DNA of 64,000 bases, from assembly GCF_050908995.1 (NCBI RefSeq), contig NC_135124.1, positions 6,696,001 to 6,760,000 on the forward strand, in the 5' to 3' direction. This document shows positions 45,591 through 57,991 of the stretch, one piece after another (positions within the stretch are counted from its first letter, which is position 1; every line of letters begins with the position of its first letter). This DNA is from Andrena cerasifolii. Lineage: Eukaryota > Arthropoda > Insecta > Hymenoptera > Andrenidae. The notes under the pieces were generated by a model, which saw nothing but the letters and a program-made list of their open reading frames with translations, was not told the DNA's origin and searched no databases. The position numbers and the translations under genes were made by a program.

Positions 45591-46350
45591 TAACTGCACA
45601 GCCACAGAATTTTCCTCAGACCAACCCTCTTCAACTGTTACCAAATTCAACCCTAATCCTGTCCAACCGAGAACCACCCAGAAGGAGCTAGCCTGACCGT
45701 GAGCAATCCAATTCACGGATCTACGGAAGCTGAAGCAAGGGAAAAACGGCATCTCCGCGAGGGCTAGAGGGGGTGGCGTGACTGACCAGTTAGGGTGACG
45801 CACCGCTGAGGACCATGTTCCTTCTAGGATCGATCGTTAGATCACGGGCGTGCATAGGGTGGCCGCGTAATTTCGTGGATGCACGCGGCCCAGGCGACGC
45901 ACAGAGGACGCAGGTGGTGGCGTGCAGAGGCGATAGGTGCACGGCCTGGACGGGCAGCGTGATCCATAATGGTGGCGGGTGGTGGTCTTGTGTACACGAG
46001 GGGCTGGCATGGCAACGGGGTCGATAAATAGCCCGGCACGGCACCGACTTCCGATTTCATCGTGGACGATGCCGTGCCACGTCGGTATCGCGGCCCTGCG
46101 CTGGCATTCCCAGCGACCCCTGTAATTCGGCCCGGACGGCCTTACGTAGCCGTGCCGGACGACGCAGGAACCGCGCCGGAGCCTCCAGCGATCCGCCAAT
46201 TCGCGTACGATGGCTCTTCGCTTCGAGATCGCTGTAATATCCCATAAAACCCCGCGCCCGATAGATACCGCATCGTACGTGCCTGTACTGCACGCACTGG
46301 CTAGTTCGGTTTCTACGCTGCTTTATACCGTGTGAATATTTCCTTCGCAC
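45591..46350. other. GC-rich, CpG-dense island
   Basis: One of the most GC-rich blocks of the window (about 45770-46330). It is open in at least five frames on both strands (up to 120 codons), which cannot all be real and none of which resembles a known protein. A promoter or CpG island is possible; no TATA or initiator context decides it. Confidence 0.4.
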
Positions 46351-49300
46351 GAATCGTATGCATGTTTTGTTATGGCTGTTTTATGGGATTTATGCGGGGC
46401 GTGAGCCTCCTGCTGTGGAATTTGTCTCGGTAAACCTGAGTCTCGCTCTTTCTCTGCGGATCTTCATAAATTCATAAATTGAAGGGCTATAGAGGAAGAA
46501 AGATGGGGGTGTACTAACAGGAGAAAGGATGAGATAGTTCTGTAGTAGAAAACATCGTGTTTCTTTAGTTCTTCCGCTTTTCTTCGGGTAAAGTACTTGC
46601 TAAATGCTCGTGGTCTTTCGTATTCGCTGGGATATTAAATCAAAAGAAAACCGCCACGCACTGTTTTTATAATTAGAAGGGTTCTTATATTAAACGAATG
46701 AAACTTGGATAATAGGAGTATGGATGAAGAATAATTGTAGAAACCCTTCAAGAAGATGAAACGCTCTGGAGAAAACGACAGACAAGTCTGGTTGGCAACC
46801 GTACCGTTGGCGAAGCTAAATACATACCTGGTGTGACATTTCAAACAGTATTGCTTGCACCCCTTTGACTTATCAATATTTCCTATCAGATGTGTCTTCA
46901 GTGTACACTTTCGTATGATCCCCGTATCTTTTTCTTCTTGTTACTTCGGTCTATGTATTCGTTAATACGTTGGCTCCCTATTTTATTCAGCGTTCCTTTA
47001 TTTTAATTTCTAATTGGAACTATTTGTTTAGTAGCACCTTTATTGACTCTTTGGATGAAATCCTCCTCCTTCATAATGAGAATTATCAATTTATTTCGAT
47101 AGCAGAATAAAGATGAGTACAGTTTTGCGAATCAAATCATAGTTTAAAGAAAGCGAAAATAATTCGCAGTCTTCTTTTGATTACAACTTTCTTTGCATCG
47201 CAAATACAAGTGAAATCCTGCATAAGTATTTCGTCAGAATTGAGCAATTAAATTTATAAAATAAAGCTTGAGCAATTAATTTCAGAAAATAAAGAGTACA
47301 CTATCTAGAGCGTAAAGTTTGGAATGTTTCGACGCCTGTTTAGAGGGAATAAAGAAATTAGCAGCGGTTGAAAAAGTGAAGTATCCAGGGAATTGTAAAA
47401 TCGTTACATAATGATCTATATCTCGGCGTTCTTTCTACAATTTACATTATACACAGTTTTCTGCATTGGGTCCTCTCTTTTCGTCCACGACCGCGAATCA
47501 CTTTCGAAATGTACACCAAATAATTCTTTCACATAATGCAATCGAGTAGAAAGTATTGCAGATACCCGGTTGAAACTTGCAATCGCAGAATAAAAATTTA
47601 TGTAACGTGTAATTATAGATTATACAACAAAACTGCATGAATTATACAACCCTAAATTAAACGCAGACGTTTACGACGCAAGTTCCTTCCCTTCAGTGCT
47701 CAATAATTAACGCAATATTAAGCGAGCAGTATTTTACAATCCCCTACACAATTTATTACACTTAGCAACTTCTTGTTTTCTCAAGCCATTAATTTCAATC
47801 TTGAACACTGCGAGCAACACTCAAAATTCAAATAAAATACCAATCTCTCTTTTGTCTTCGCAGAATCTTACGTTCATCAATAGAATATCATTCCCCGTTT
47901 TCTGTGTATTTTGTAGAACATTTGAGTGCACGATTCTAGAAATCTACGATGCTTCGTTGAAATCTACGATCCTCTTTGTTGAAACGTGGAGGAACAAGTG
48001 TTCCTTACGACCAGAACAGAACTCGATGCGCTCGCAGTTGTCTCCTCCTTTATCCTCTCAGGACTTCTCAGGGAGTCACGTGACGTATAATCCAAAGTAC
48101 CAAAGCTGGGGGGGACAAAAAAGAAACAGGCGGCCCCCGCATTTGCAACCTGTCGCGATAGGGGCTCCTTATCTGCGGCAGGTGTGCGTCTCTGAGGAAA
48201 CGTGGCCGCCTGCGCATAATGAAACTCTTCCTAGCACGTTCCAAGGTGCCAGCCGTTTCTTCCTTTCAACGGCAGTTGAAAGAACCACTTTTAGAAATGT
48301 ATGCTTCGAGCGTAGAAGTAAGAAAAAGTACACTTCCCTTTCGCAGCAATTGCGGGAACCACGATGAACTGCATTTTCCACGGCTAAACTTTGAAGATAT
48401 TGCCCTTCTTTTCTCATAACCGTAGATTCTTTGAATGTAGAATTCAGGGCATTTGTTCTTCCTCCGGGTATTAGGTAAGGGAGCCATTCGCGAAGCGTAT
48501 TTCTTCTTTTAACTTTAAATCAGTGAGCCAACTGTGAAATATTACTTGGATAAAGGGAACAAGTAAAGTAAAATTTATGGAAATTGTCCTTAATGGAATG
48601 AGTTTCTGAGGATAGTATTTTGTGGCGATGGAAATTGAGGAAGTTGTTCTGGCTTGTAATGTTAGTTGAAGCAGTCAGGTGAAGAAATATATTCTTTGAG
48701 CAAAAGGGTCAAGGATGTGGCAATCTTTTCATTTGGCAATTGAACAAAACTCTTCTAGAAGTATATTACATTTTTTAAATAAAGAAACGAAGAGTATTGT
48801 CGTTCTTTTTTGCCTCTTAGATACTACTATTTATCTATGAATTCATAGGAAACTGGACGAGGAAAAATGAATGCAACAATATTTAAATCAAACATATTTT
48901 TATTTCTTTATTCATTCGATTTGTTACATGCTTCACGCATTTTCAATATTTATTATATAATACACACATATCATGTCATACTTCAAATAAAATGGTAGTC
49001 AGCCTCTGCAAATTATGATTACCTGTAATTATATAAAAAGTGTCCCAGTGTATTCACATTTATTAGAATACACGTTGCAAATTAAAAATCCGTCGAACAG
49101 AACAATCTGATTTGGTTACAGATGTCACGAACCAGAGAACAATTTCTGATCCACGACGAATTAAAGCACACCATAGAATAATTTTTAGGCAAGTCCAGCA
49201 TTCCTTAATAATTATATTTTACATAAACCTTACCTGTAGGAAAGGTAAACGTATACAAAAACAGAAAAAAGAACTAACTTGAGGAATTAAAATCCAATTC

Positions 49301-52300
49301 GCATAAAAAATTATATAGGTTCGATTTGTGGAATAAAAGAATAGAAGCTGCAATTCACAAGAAGGAAAAAGAAAAGAATTTCAGAGTTTGCGAGCAGAAT
49401 TTTTTCCACCCAATCTCTTCCCATTTCCTTATCAAAATAAGCTGAACCGTGAGATCGCAATTAACATCATTTACGACGGCAGTAATCGATTCGATACAGG
49501 GAAGCAAATTGATCCAGATCGTGAATAATCTTCAGGATCGAGAAAGCAGGCAATGATTGCCAAGAAATTTGTTAATCATTGACGTTGTGAAAGGATCGTA
49601 AAACTTTTTCTCTCGTTAACGCTGCTCTACATAATTTTTTGCCTGTTTAACTGTAACATCCACTATCTAGGTCTCCGCGATTAAATCGACTCGCGGTGTT
49701 TCAGATTACTCACCATTTAAATAACATTTATGTAAATTAACTAACTTCAGTATTCACGGTAGAAATATCTTCAATCATATTAGTTTTCACAGAGGATTTC
49801 TATAAATTTTTCCATTTCCAAAACTCAATTCACAACTGAATACAGTGTGGAAATTTATACGGTCTTCCCCAAAGATTTATCACAAAATGCAATTTGCAAA
49901 TTCTATTTAAATTTAAAGAGTCACTAAGGAGCTCGAAAACGTATGGATCACTCCCTATTTTGAGTCACTTAACTCATTTCTACTTTGCATTGAAACAGAG
50001 AAAGAAGCATCTTACAAGACGAACGCCTTTTCCCTCGCGTTACTATGCGGCTCGTTAACTGCAAAAAGAAATTTATCCTTTCAGCTGGCGGAAATACAAA
50101 ACGCTCTTTTCCTCGAAAGTACAAGGTTCGATCGATCGTTGGAAAAGATTCAGGCATCGCATTTGTACCAGCAGAAGGAGCTAATCTTCCATCGACAACA
50201 GGAACAACACGCTCCACGACGCAAGTGGATGCACCAGAGGAGTGACTCTTCTCCGGTGCATCTACTTTCACCGATTAAAGTGAACAGCACGCTCGAGCGA
50301 ATCTCTAGCCAATGATTTGCTCCGATAGTCAGTTAGAGAAGTCTTTAGCTACCAGCAGTCTGGTGTCATGAGATTATTGCTCTGGCAATTGGCACAGTTA
50401 TGGGGACCATCGAACGCCAAGTCGAAATCCGTACCACTCTCTATGGATTGCAGAAAAATCACTCGGTACTCCTTATTCTCAGTAGTACGAAAATAAAAGT
50501 CATTTTTGGGCTAGAGGAGAGGATTTCATTTTTCCTAGAATAATATCTTCCTCCTAATAATACTAAACTTACAAAATTTTTAGAAAAGGCTGCATTTCAA
50601 TATGTATCACTCCTTGCTATAATTGGCACAAATTACCGAGGACCTAGTATAATGTAATACGAAAAGGTTTCAAAGTTGAGGTAATAAGGTCTATAAAATT
50701 CAGTTGTGTACCAGTGCAATGCATCGCCAAGTCACGTGAATTTAAGAATAATATAATCAAGCAATTAAATCTCGTCCCACCTAATACGTGAATAAATTCT
50801 ACTTTTTCTGTGTCCTACAAGTAATCGTCGACTCATGCGAAACATTTCGTTCCTTTAGGTCACGTTAAATAATGGCAGAGTCCATGATTTAAAAAGGCTC
50901 AGTAACTCTAGCACAATTAACCCCTTCTGTCGATGCTCACGTTGAATCGGTATCCAGCAAGTGATGGCATTGCAAGATCCACGATTATACACTGCACATC
51001 TGTGAATTCTTCCAGTGCCAAGACTCGCCAGAACCTTCCTGGTGTCCTTGATCTTCACTTCCACCACTTTTCCCTCGTTCAGACGTCAATACTTGCACAA
51101 TACGTATTTCCCTTTCTCTTTCCTTTTGTCTTACGCTTTACACGATGCACGAGACTCGCTGCTCCACAAATTCTTTCTCGAACGATGCTCAGCAATTCCC
51201 TCAAACAGAAATTTCTTCCGCGTAGTAGCTACAAACGTTAATGCAAATATTTTTTAATGATAATTAAAAGGGAATGGCAGAAGAAAATTCTAAGGTCGGT
51301 TTGATTTGACATATGTAATCAAGTGTAATTAGAAGGTACATAAAGTATTTCCTATTTTAAGTAAATCCCCATTTCCTTTTGTATTATAATTAATAGATTC
51401 AGTGTAAAATCTCATTTGTTTTCTATGTTTATCACTGTAGCTTCTATCAAAACGAAATAAGTGTATTCCAGCTCTTCCATCAAAATTCAATCGTGTGATA
51501 CAGGAATTTACATCTCTCGGCAGCAACCAAACCGTATCGAGATTTGCGAAACGAATTCAGAGGGGACGAAAGAACGAGAGAGGCTGGCTTTTGGTTGGCC
51601 ACTTTCTGTGTGGGCCAGGAGATTTTACAAGTGATTTGTGAAACGCGTTGACCCGAGCCGCGTTGGCGGAATGATTTAGTCACGAGAACAGAATAGATCT
51701 GAAATTGAAAGTCAGTGGATCGACTTCGTCGTGATTTCGCTGACCCGATCGTTATCGAATCGGTTTTAATGGTAGCTTTACACTTTACCTCGAGCAATGA
51801 AACGACGACCTGCATCAGAAATTTCTAGTTGTGTTTCATCTGTAACACGTTTGAGAATCGACAGTAATTTTATCGAACCAGGAATGATCACGATTTTGGT
51901 ATTTTAATACACAGTTTCCTTTTCACTGTTTTTTTTTTTTGGCAATTTCTATAACTTGCCTCTTGCTTCTGGAGGCTTTACGTCATTCTATTTTGTGAAC
52001 GAACAACTCTTCGGTAATAATTAAAATTTGTAAAGCTTAATTTACTAAAATCCTATACGTCCAAAAAAATATTCCTCCTACTCTACTACTCTGTAAAATT
52101 TGGGGGAAATTCCCATGAATCAATTACGAATCACACAAGCGCAATTAGACCCATAAATAATATAATTAGTAAAACCTATAAAAAAGTATCGAAAGTGTCG
52201 AATAAGCATTTAATCCTAAGACGTGTTATGTTCCAATCAGAATTGCCAAACCAAATTATTCTCGCCTATAAAATCAAAGTTACGGCTACAAAATCACGCG

Positions 52301-53540
52301 AAATTACGGCGAAGCTAATTGTTTCTTCTCATTAAACGAGAATCGCGCTTGCGGCGATGCAATTGTGAAGTTTATCGAAATCGCATCAATCTTTTATGGA
52401 ATTATCACGATTGCGTAAAAATAGCTGTTGAAGGCCGCTCGTAGAATGCAACGACTTCGAAATTTTTTAAACTTTGTAGTTAGTATAAAACGCGTAATAA
52501 AATATTACACGAAATAACTGAGATCTGTTTCTTCCAGTGCCTAATAAATTAAATGACCCAAACTCGAGCCAGCTGTTAGTCAATTCTCTTCTCTAATCAT
52601 ATGTACACCTTCTGCAATTTTTAATTACTTTTATAATTAGTTACATGCATCGTTTTTATTTAAAAAAAAAAACAAAGTTTCGAACTCGATTTTTTTACAT
52701 CCCACGCGTTTAATAAATAATTATATGTAATATGCAAAGTTTGAACCAAATTGGTGACTGAGACTTTGAGAGCTCCTCTCATTTACACGAATGTTTCTCT
52801 GGTTCTATAAACTCTACAATTCTAGCAACGTCGAATCAAACTACCCCGGCGTTCATTTTACCTTCTCGACTGAGATTAGTTCTCTTTGTCTTGTCCTCGA
52901 AATTTCGCAACGGTTCCACGGTAAAACCAAGCGATTCGTGGGAATTATCGGCGAGGATTGACGAAAACACAATGAACGAGGAGAAGCAGAGAAAATGGAT
53001 TGTTTCTGGTTGACGTTGAAAAGAGCGACGGTGCGACAGAAGGGGAATTTATAGTGTCAGCAGATCAGACGAGTAAGACGGGGCTATTCGCTTTCGTGCA
53101 CCGTTGCAATGACATTTTGCAACAATTTGTTTAGCTCGTTGAATGCATTTCCCGGCGCTGGCAGCCTGATGCCAGCAATTTATTACTTAGAATCGATTCA
53201 GCCTTCGATCGGCACTTATCTGTAAAGCTCAAGTCAGCGTTTGAAAAATCTATTTAAAGGAAATTCCATTTCTTAGGACCTGTCGGTGTTATTAAAAAGA
53301 TTCAGCCATATGGCCGACGTTCTGTAACAGTGAAATGAATGACTCTGAGCGTCTTTTCTACCACGTGTCTGCATTCCACGCGGTCACGGTCAGCTCTCCT
53401 CGTTGCATCGTATTTTCCAGGCATTTCGATTCACCGAACGATCATTCATTTTAGTTAGCAAAATTTGTTGTATTTAAATTCAAGGCTCGAAAGCTTTGGT
53501 CATCGTTGAACAATGTTCTACATCGATGGTACGCAATTTG
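46351..53540. other. Long AT-rich non-coding stretch
   Basis: Seven kilobases with no transposon ends that I could pair and no recognisable gene. A 188-codon plus-strand frame (47801-48367) contains a short direct repeat (TTGAAATCTACGAT, twice near 47955-47985) and matches nothing known. A compact hairpin lies at about 50222-50266 (GTGGATGCACC against GGTGCATCTAC). The stretch may be intronic. Confidence 0.45.
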
Positions 53541-54066
53541 TTAACCCTTAGCATCATAGTGTAACACCCGCGTTATACGAATTGATAAAATTATGCACGC
53601 CATTTGGGGTCTTTTTCGTGAAACTCAAAGCGTTACTTTATTATTACCATATGTAACAAGTGTCCTTAGAACAGAAATACATACGCAGAAATTCTACTGT
53701 GATACACTGTCTCGTATTATTGATTACAACTCTTAATTTCGCCAGGCCTACTGAAAATACCACGTAAATGCTATATTTTTCTCTCAATTATTTCGGATTT
53801 CCTTTGCGAATAAATTTGAAGTCGAACATAATATCGTATGTAACACTAGTCTAACATTCTGCAAAACTGTGTATTGGCTTAACATTATAATACATAATTA
53901 TTTTTATGCCTGATTTAACACTGGTGTTATATCCACATTTTTTCATTTATACAAAAAATTGTTACATTAATAATTTTTCGCTTACTTTTACGATGAAGTG
54001 TGGACAAAAATGGACCGATAAGAATTTTTCTGGGTAAAATAAAAAAATCATGATACTAAGGGTTAA
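53541..54066. mobile_element. piggyBac-like MITE, 526 bp
   Basis: TTAA at both ends (53541-53544, 54063-54066) with inverted ends CCCTTAGCATCAT and ATGATACTAAGGG. CCCT-starting ends with a TTAA target are the hallmark of piggyBac. The interior is AT-rich with several GTGTTA/TAACAC words that could be subterminal motifs. No transposase. Confidence 0.82.
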
Positions 54067-57000
54067 TTAAACACAGAATCGAAGTGAAATTTGTATAAGG
54101 TTTAGAACTCCAAAGAAATTTCACTGTGTCCAGGGAATAACGCGAATCATGAAGGAAGTGCTACATCATTTGATATCTCACTTACATCAGCCACTATCAG
54201 TGTCCATCGAACAGTTCAAATAATTTAGCCGTATCTGATAACAAAATCGTATGCTCCTCGACTGTGTTTCTTAATGAACACTACATGATTTTACTTGCCA
54301 ATATTTCTAATTCAAAAACTCTATGGATATCATTTGCAAAGATATCAGTTCTAAAATCTTCAGCCAGTGCACTCTCAACTTTACACCCCTACGAATACCA
54401 TAAAAGAAGCTTCCTCCAAAAGAAGAACCGTTCAACTCAACACCCCGTCCACTACTTCCATCCTTCTCTTCCCTCAAACCCGCTGCTTCAGCATGAACAA
54501 ATCCACCTGCCAAAGCCAGAGCGTCAGCTTCCCCGCGAAATAATCAACTTTCTTCGACCACACCGTTTCAAAATAAGAAGAAAAAAAAAGCGACGACTGA
54601 ATCCAATGTACAAGAAGAGACTCGAGGCTCACAGGCGAAACTCGATCGATGATTATCATCCCTTCGATCGTCGCGTGTTCGAGGTACTTCCGGTTCGCCG
54701 TGGCGATCGCGATTCAGCGAGTAACCGAGGGGAGACGCACCGTCGATCGCGATACTGTTTCGAAGGGAGCGGTGTCGACGGAACGAGACCAGGAACGGCG
54801 CACGGGCCGAGCTCGACACACGAACTGAACACGAAAAACCGAGCAGAGCCCGTCGCGGAACCTCGCTGCGTTCCACCGTGTGCGGCGTTCCATTCGGTTC
54901 CGCTCGGTTCCGTCCAGTTCCACGGAAACCACGATACTGATGGGCCTCGAGTCACTCCTGCGCGCGGGGTCCCTCTTTCCTGCCGTCGTTTTGCACGCCT
55001 CTCTCGTTCCACTCGTTCCTCCCCTTCATTCAACCACCTTTTCCTTGGTCTCCACCCGTTCCCTACCTTTTAATTCGCTTTCAAGGCGAAGGTTCTTCCT
55101 GCGCGGCGCGCAACCTCCGTTACCCGAGCGCTCTGTTATTCGAGTGGCCTATTTACCAAATGGAGCGTGCGTTCACGTGGAGTGGTCCAGAAATCATTCG
55201 GCGAACTTCGGCAAGCCGATTATGCTGGTCTTGTGGGCGAAGAATGATTATGCGGACACGCCAGCAGAGACGCTTTCTTTTTTTTTTTCAGCTGTAAACG
55301 GCTTTTGTGCGGGGTAGAGCTTTCGTTGGACGTTTGGAGACGTGGAAGGTGTGAGCTGTGCTAGGGTATTTTTGGGTTACGTGACCACTTTGCAGAGACA
55401 GTGGGGAGATTAGATTGATTGGGTGGGGTAGGAAGTGCGTGGGTATGAAATATCAGTCGCGACCCATAAAATTGCCTTGTGGGAAGGAAGCGTCGTTGTC
55501 TGTTTGCAGTTTTAGCCTGGAGGTCTGATAATAGGCAAAGTGTATGGTGGAATATCGAGGGAGTCAGGTCGGGGGAATGAGAGAAATGAATTAGAGTTGT
55601 GTCCCCCAATGGTTTAGATAATGGAGCTTCTACTGCATTCGGTCGTTCGATAAGTAATAGGTTTCTTTCAACGAGCGTGCAATGAAGCAATGAAACCTTG
55701 CCAATATGTACTCCCGTCCATTTTACATGAAGAGCAATATCCATTATTAATAAATACCCAATTGACGTGGATAGACAGTTTCTTCAACAGCGTGCCAGAG
55801 TTTAATAATTTCACCTAGAATAATGTGTTCCTTTCTTGAGTTTCACCTTGAGTTTCAAGTGAAAGTGATGGGTATATTTGGCTGCAGAGATTTAAAGCAG
55901 CAATGACAAACGTTTGCAGGGAAGAACACCATTAACGTAAGTCCAAAGATGATTCACAATATTTCGACTAGGAAATTGCAATTTTGCTGAGAAATCTGTG
56001 AAGCCGAATTAAGCAAGAATGAATTTGTCACTGTCGAGGAATTCGCGAGGAAGCTGATTTCAGCTCGTTTTACGATTCATCGTTATTTGAAAAATATTGG
56101 AAAGATATTAATGCGTAGCCAATCGTCAGCAAGACTGTGGCCTATTTTTCCTCCCTTCTTTCCTCTAGCTTAATGCTTTTCCTTCGCATACTCGAATCTA
56201 CTTTTACCTTTTCATAATCGAACTTACCACATTCTGTTTTCCGTCTTTATCACTTAACCCACACTTACGTCTTACCCTTTACGAGTTTGCAACCCCAATT
56301 CTACCTTTTTTACAGTAACGCAGTATCTTTCCTGCCCTTTAGCGCCCTTCCTTTATCTATCATAAATAATCGACCTAATGCCTTCTGATACCTTGCCCCA
56401 CAATTTCCTACGTCCCCCTATGTCAACTCGCCACCCCCTCGCCACATCTCTCACGCGTTCCCTATCTGTTTTCCCATTTCTACATCATTCTTCCATCGAT
56501 TCTACACCAAGTTCAGCCGCCCCATTAATCTTTATCTTCCAAAAAACTAACCCCATCTGCGCACCTACTTCCTACACGTTCCCTCGTCTCCACCCTCATA
56601 TTTATTTTCTTCCTCCCTTCACTTTGTCACCCAGCAATTCTCCACGTCCTTCTGAGCCACCTACCCTACACGATCTCACCGCATCTTCCCTCGGCTTCTT
56701 ACCCCGGACATTCCTCTTCTACGCCCCCGCCATCCTCCGTTCCCTCGCCACCGGTGTCTCACTCGATTTTTTCCTCCTCTCCTCCCTCGCCTCTCTGCTC
56801 CACGCGACTTTCGGCCGCAGACGACTGACCGAGACTGACGAGGCGGCGCGCGAGCAAACGTGCAACCCCGCGGGGGTGGCCGCGCGCCGCGGCTGCGCCC
56901 CTTTTTTCCTCGCGGCCATCCCCCTCCAGCCAGCCCCCACGGCCACCCGCGAACCCTCTACGCGCGCCTCCACCGGCAGGACTGACTCTCCCTCGTCCCG

Positions 57001-57542
57001 TTCCCTTTCCCTACCGCGGCCCGACGCCCGCGGTAATTTGTCGCGCGCGTCGATGTTGCGAAATTGTTTGCAATCGCCCACCCCCTCCCTCCCCATTAAG
57101 GATGTCACTCGAAGCTCCCTCGAAGGGGTCCGTACTCGAGTGGCGGGGAACGAAGCTAGGGGAACGAAAGTACAGGCGGCCTCGAATGATATGTTAATTC
57201 ATCGCTCTTTACCGGTGGTGAAATCTGTGAAGGGGGTCCCCTCTGTTTATTGCATCGACGGTATCCGTGAAATTGGTATCTTAGTTGGGAATGGAAGGCA
57301 GTGTGAAGTGTCAGGTTTTCAATGGAGCATTAACCCTAGAATTTTAGAATACTAAAATTTACTGTTATTAAAATTTTGTTAATTAGTGAATTCTATTGAA
57401 TATTTATTTTAGCTCTTATCGGTATTTAAAAAAATTATTTTATCTACAATAGTTTTCTTTTCTTATTCTTTAAAAAAATATTATCTTCAATGATGTACAA
57501 GTACAGCCTAAAAATTTTTTAACAGTATGACGTTTACTTTTT
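54067..57542. other. Two CpG islands with long unassigned frames
   Basis: Block 54600-55320 is CpG-dense with GGTTCCG-type repeats near 54895-54920. It overlaps a 269-codon plus frame (54264-55073), a 145-codon plus frame and minus frames up to 127 codons. Block 56700-57200 is CpG-dense, and upstream of it the plus strand is strongly C/T-rich, which removes stop codons and yields a 325-codon frame (56378-57355) rich in Pro, Ser, Leu and Arg. No domain, signal or splice pattern supports a protein. Either block could be a promoter or 5' untranslated exon. Confidence 0.4.
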
Positions 57543-57991
57543 TTAACCCTCCGTGGTCACACTTTCTTATAAACACAACCCTACTCAGCAGCATTTAAGG
57601 TTGGCATTTTGATGGCCAACTAATTCCCCACTTGGGGATACTGTGGGTCAACCAGAAATGCTACTAGGGAAATTGGTCACACGGGGTTCACTGCACCCCA
57701 TCGTATTTTTTAGTTCCCATTTACGTATTTATTAATCTTTTAACTTTTGAGTTACAATAGTACACTCGTAATACTCGTAGAATCATAGCTCTAACAGTAT
57801 TTTCCTAGAAATATAAATTTTGATACGTTGAAATGTGTATATAAAAAAAAATAGTTCTGTACAAAAGCGATTTTCTTTGCTTAAATTCACCAAATTTTTA
57901 AATTTTATATTAAAGTCTAAAAATTTACAGAAATATAGGCAAATTACGTGTGCCGGGGTGCGATACACTCCGTGTGACCACGAAGGGTTAA
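57543..57991. mobile_element. piggyBac-like MITE, 449 bp
   Basis: TTAA at both ends (57543-57546, 57988-57991) with inverted ends CCCTCCGTGGTCACAC and GTGTGACCACGAAGGG (one mismatch). CCCT ends and TTAA fit piggyBac. The interior is AT-rich, with two short unrelated frames. It is a separate subfamily from the element at 53541, whose internal sequence differs. Confidence 0.85.

Noticed and set aside
47801..48367. 188-codon plus-strand frame as a gene
   Set aside because: It contains a small direct repeat, lacks any recognised motif, and three other frames overlap its second half.
50222..50266. Hairpin GTGGATGCACC/GGTGCATCTAC as a structured RNA
   Set aside because: It is short, has mismatches near the loop and has no supporting context.
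54264..55073. 269-codon plus-strand frame as a gene
   Set aside because: No recognisable domain. It runs from AT-rich into CpG-rich DNA without a change in frame quality, and three other long frames overlap it. Kept only as a finding.
56378..57355. 325-codon plus-strand frame as a protein-coding gene
   Set aside because: The plus strand is strongly C/T-rich upstream and GC-rich downstream, both of which remove TAA, TAG and TGA. The product is low-complexity Pro/Ser/Leu/Arg with no domain, and a 129-codon frame overlaps it on the other strand.
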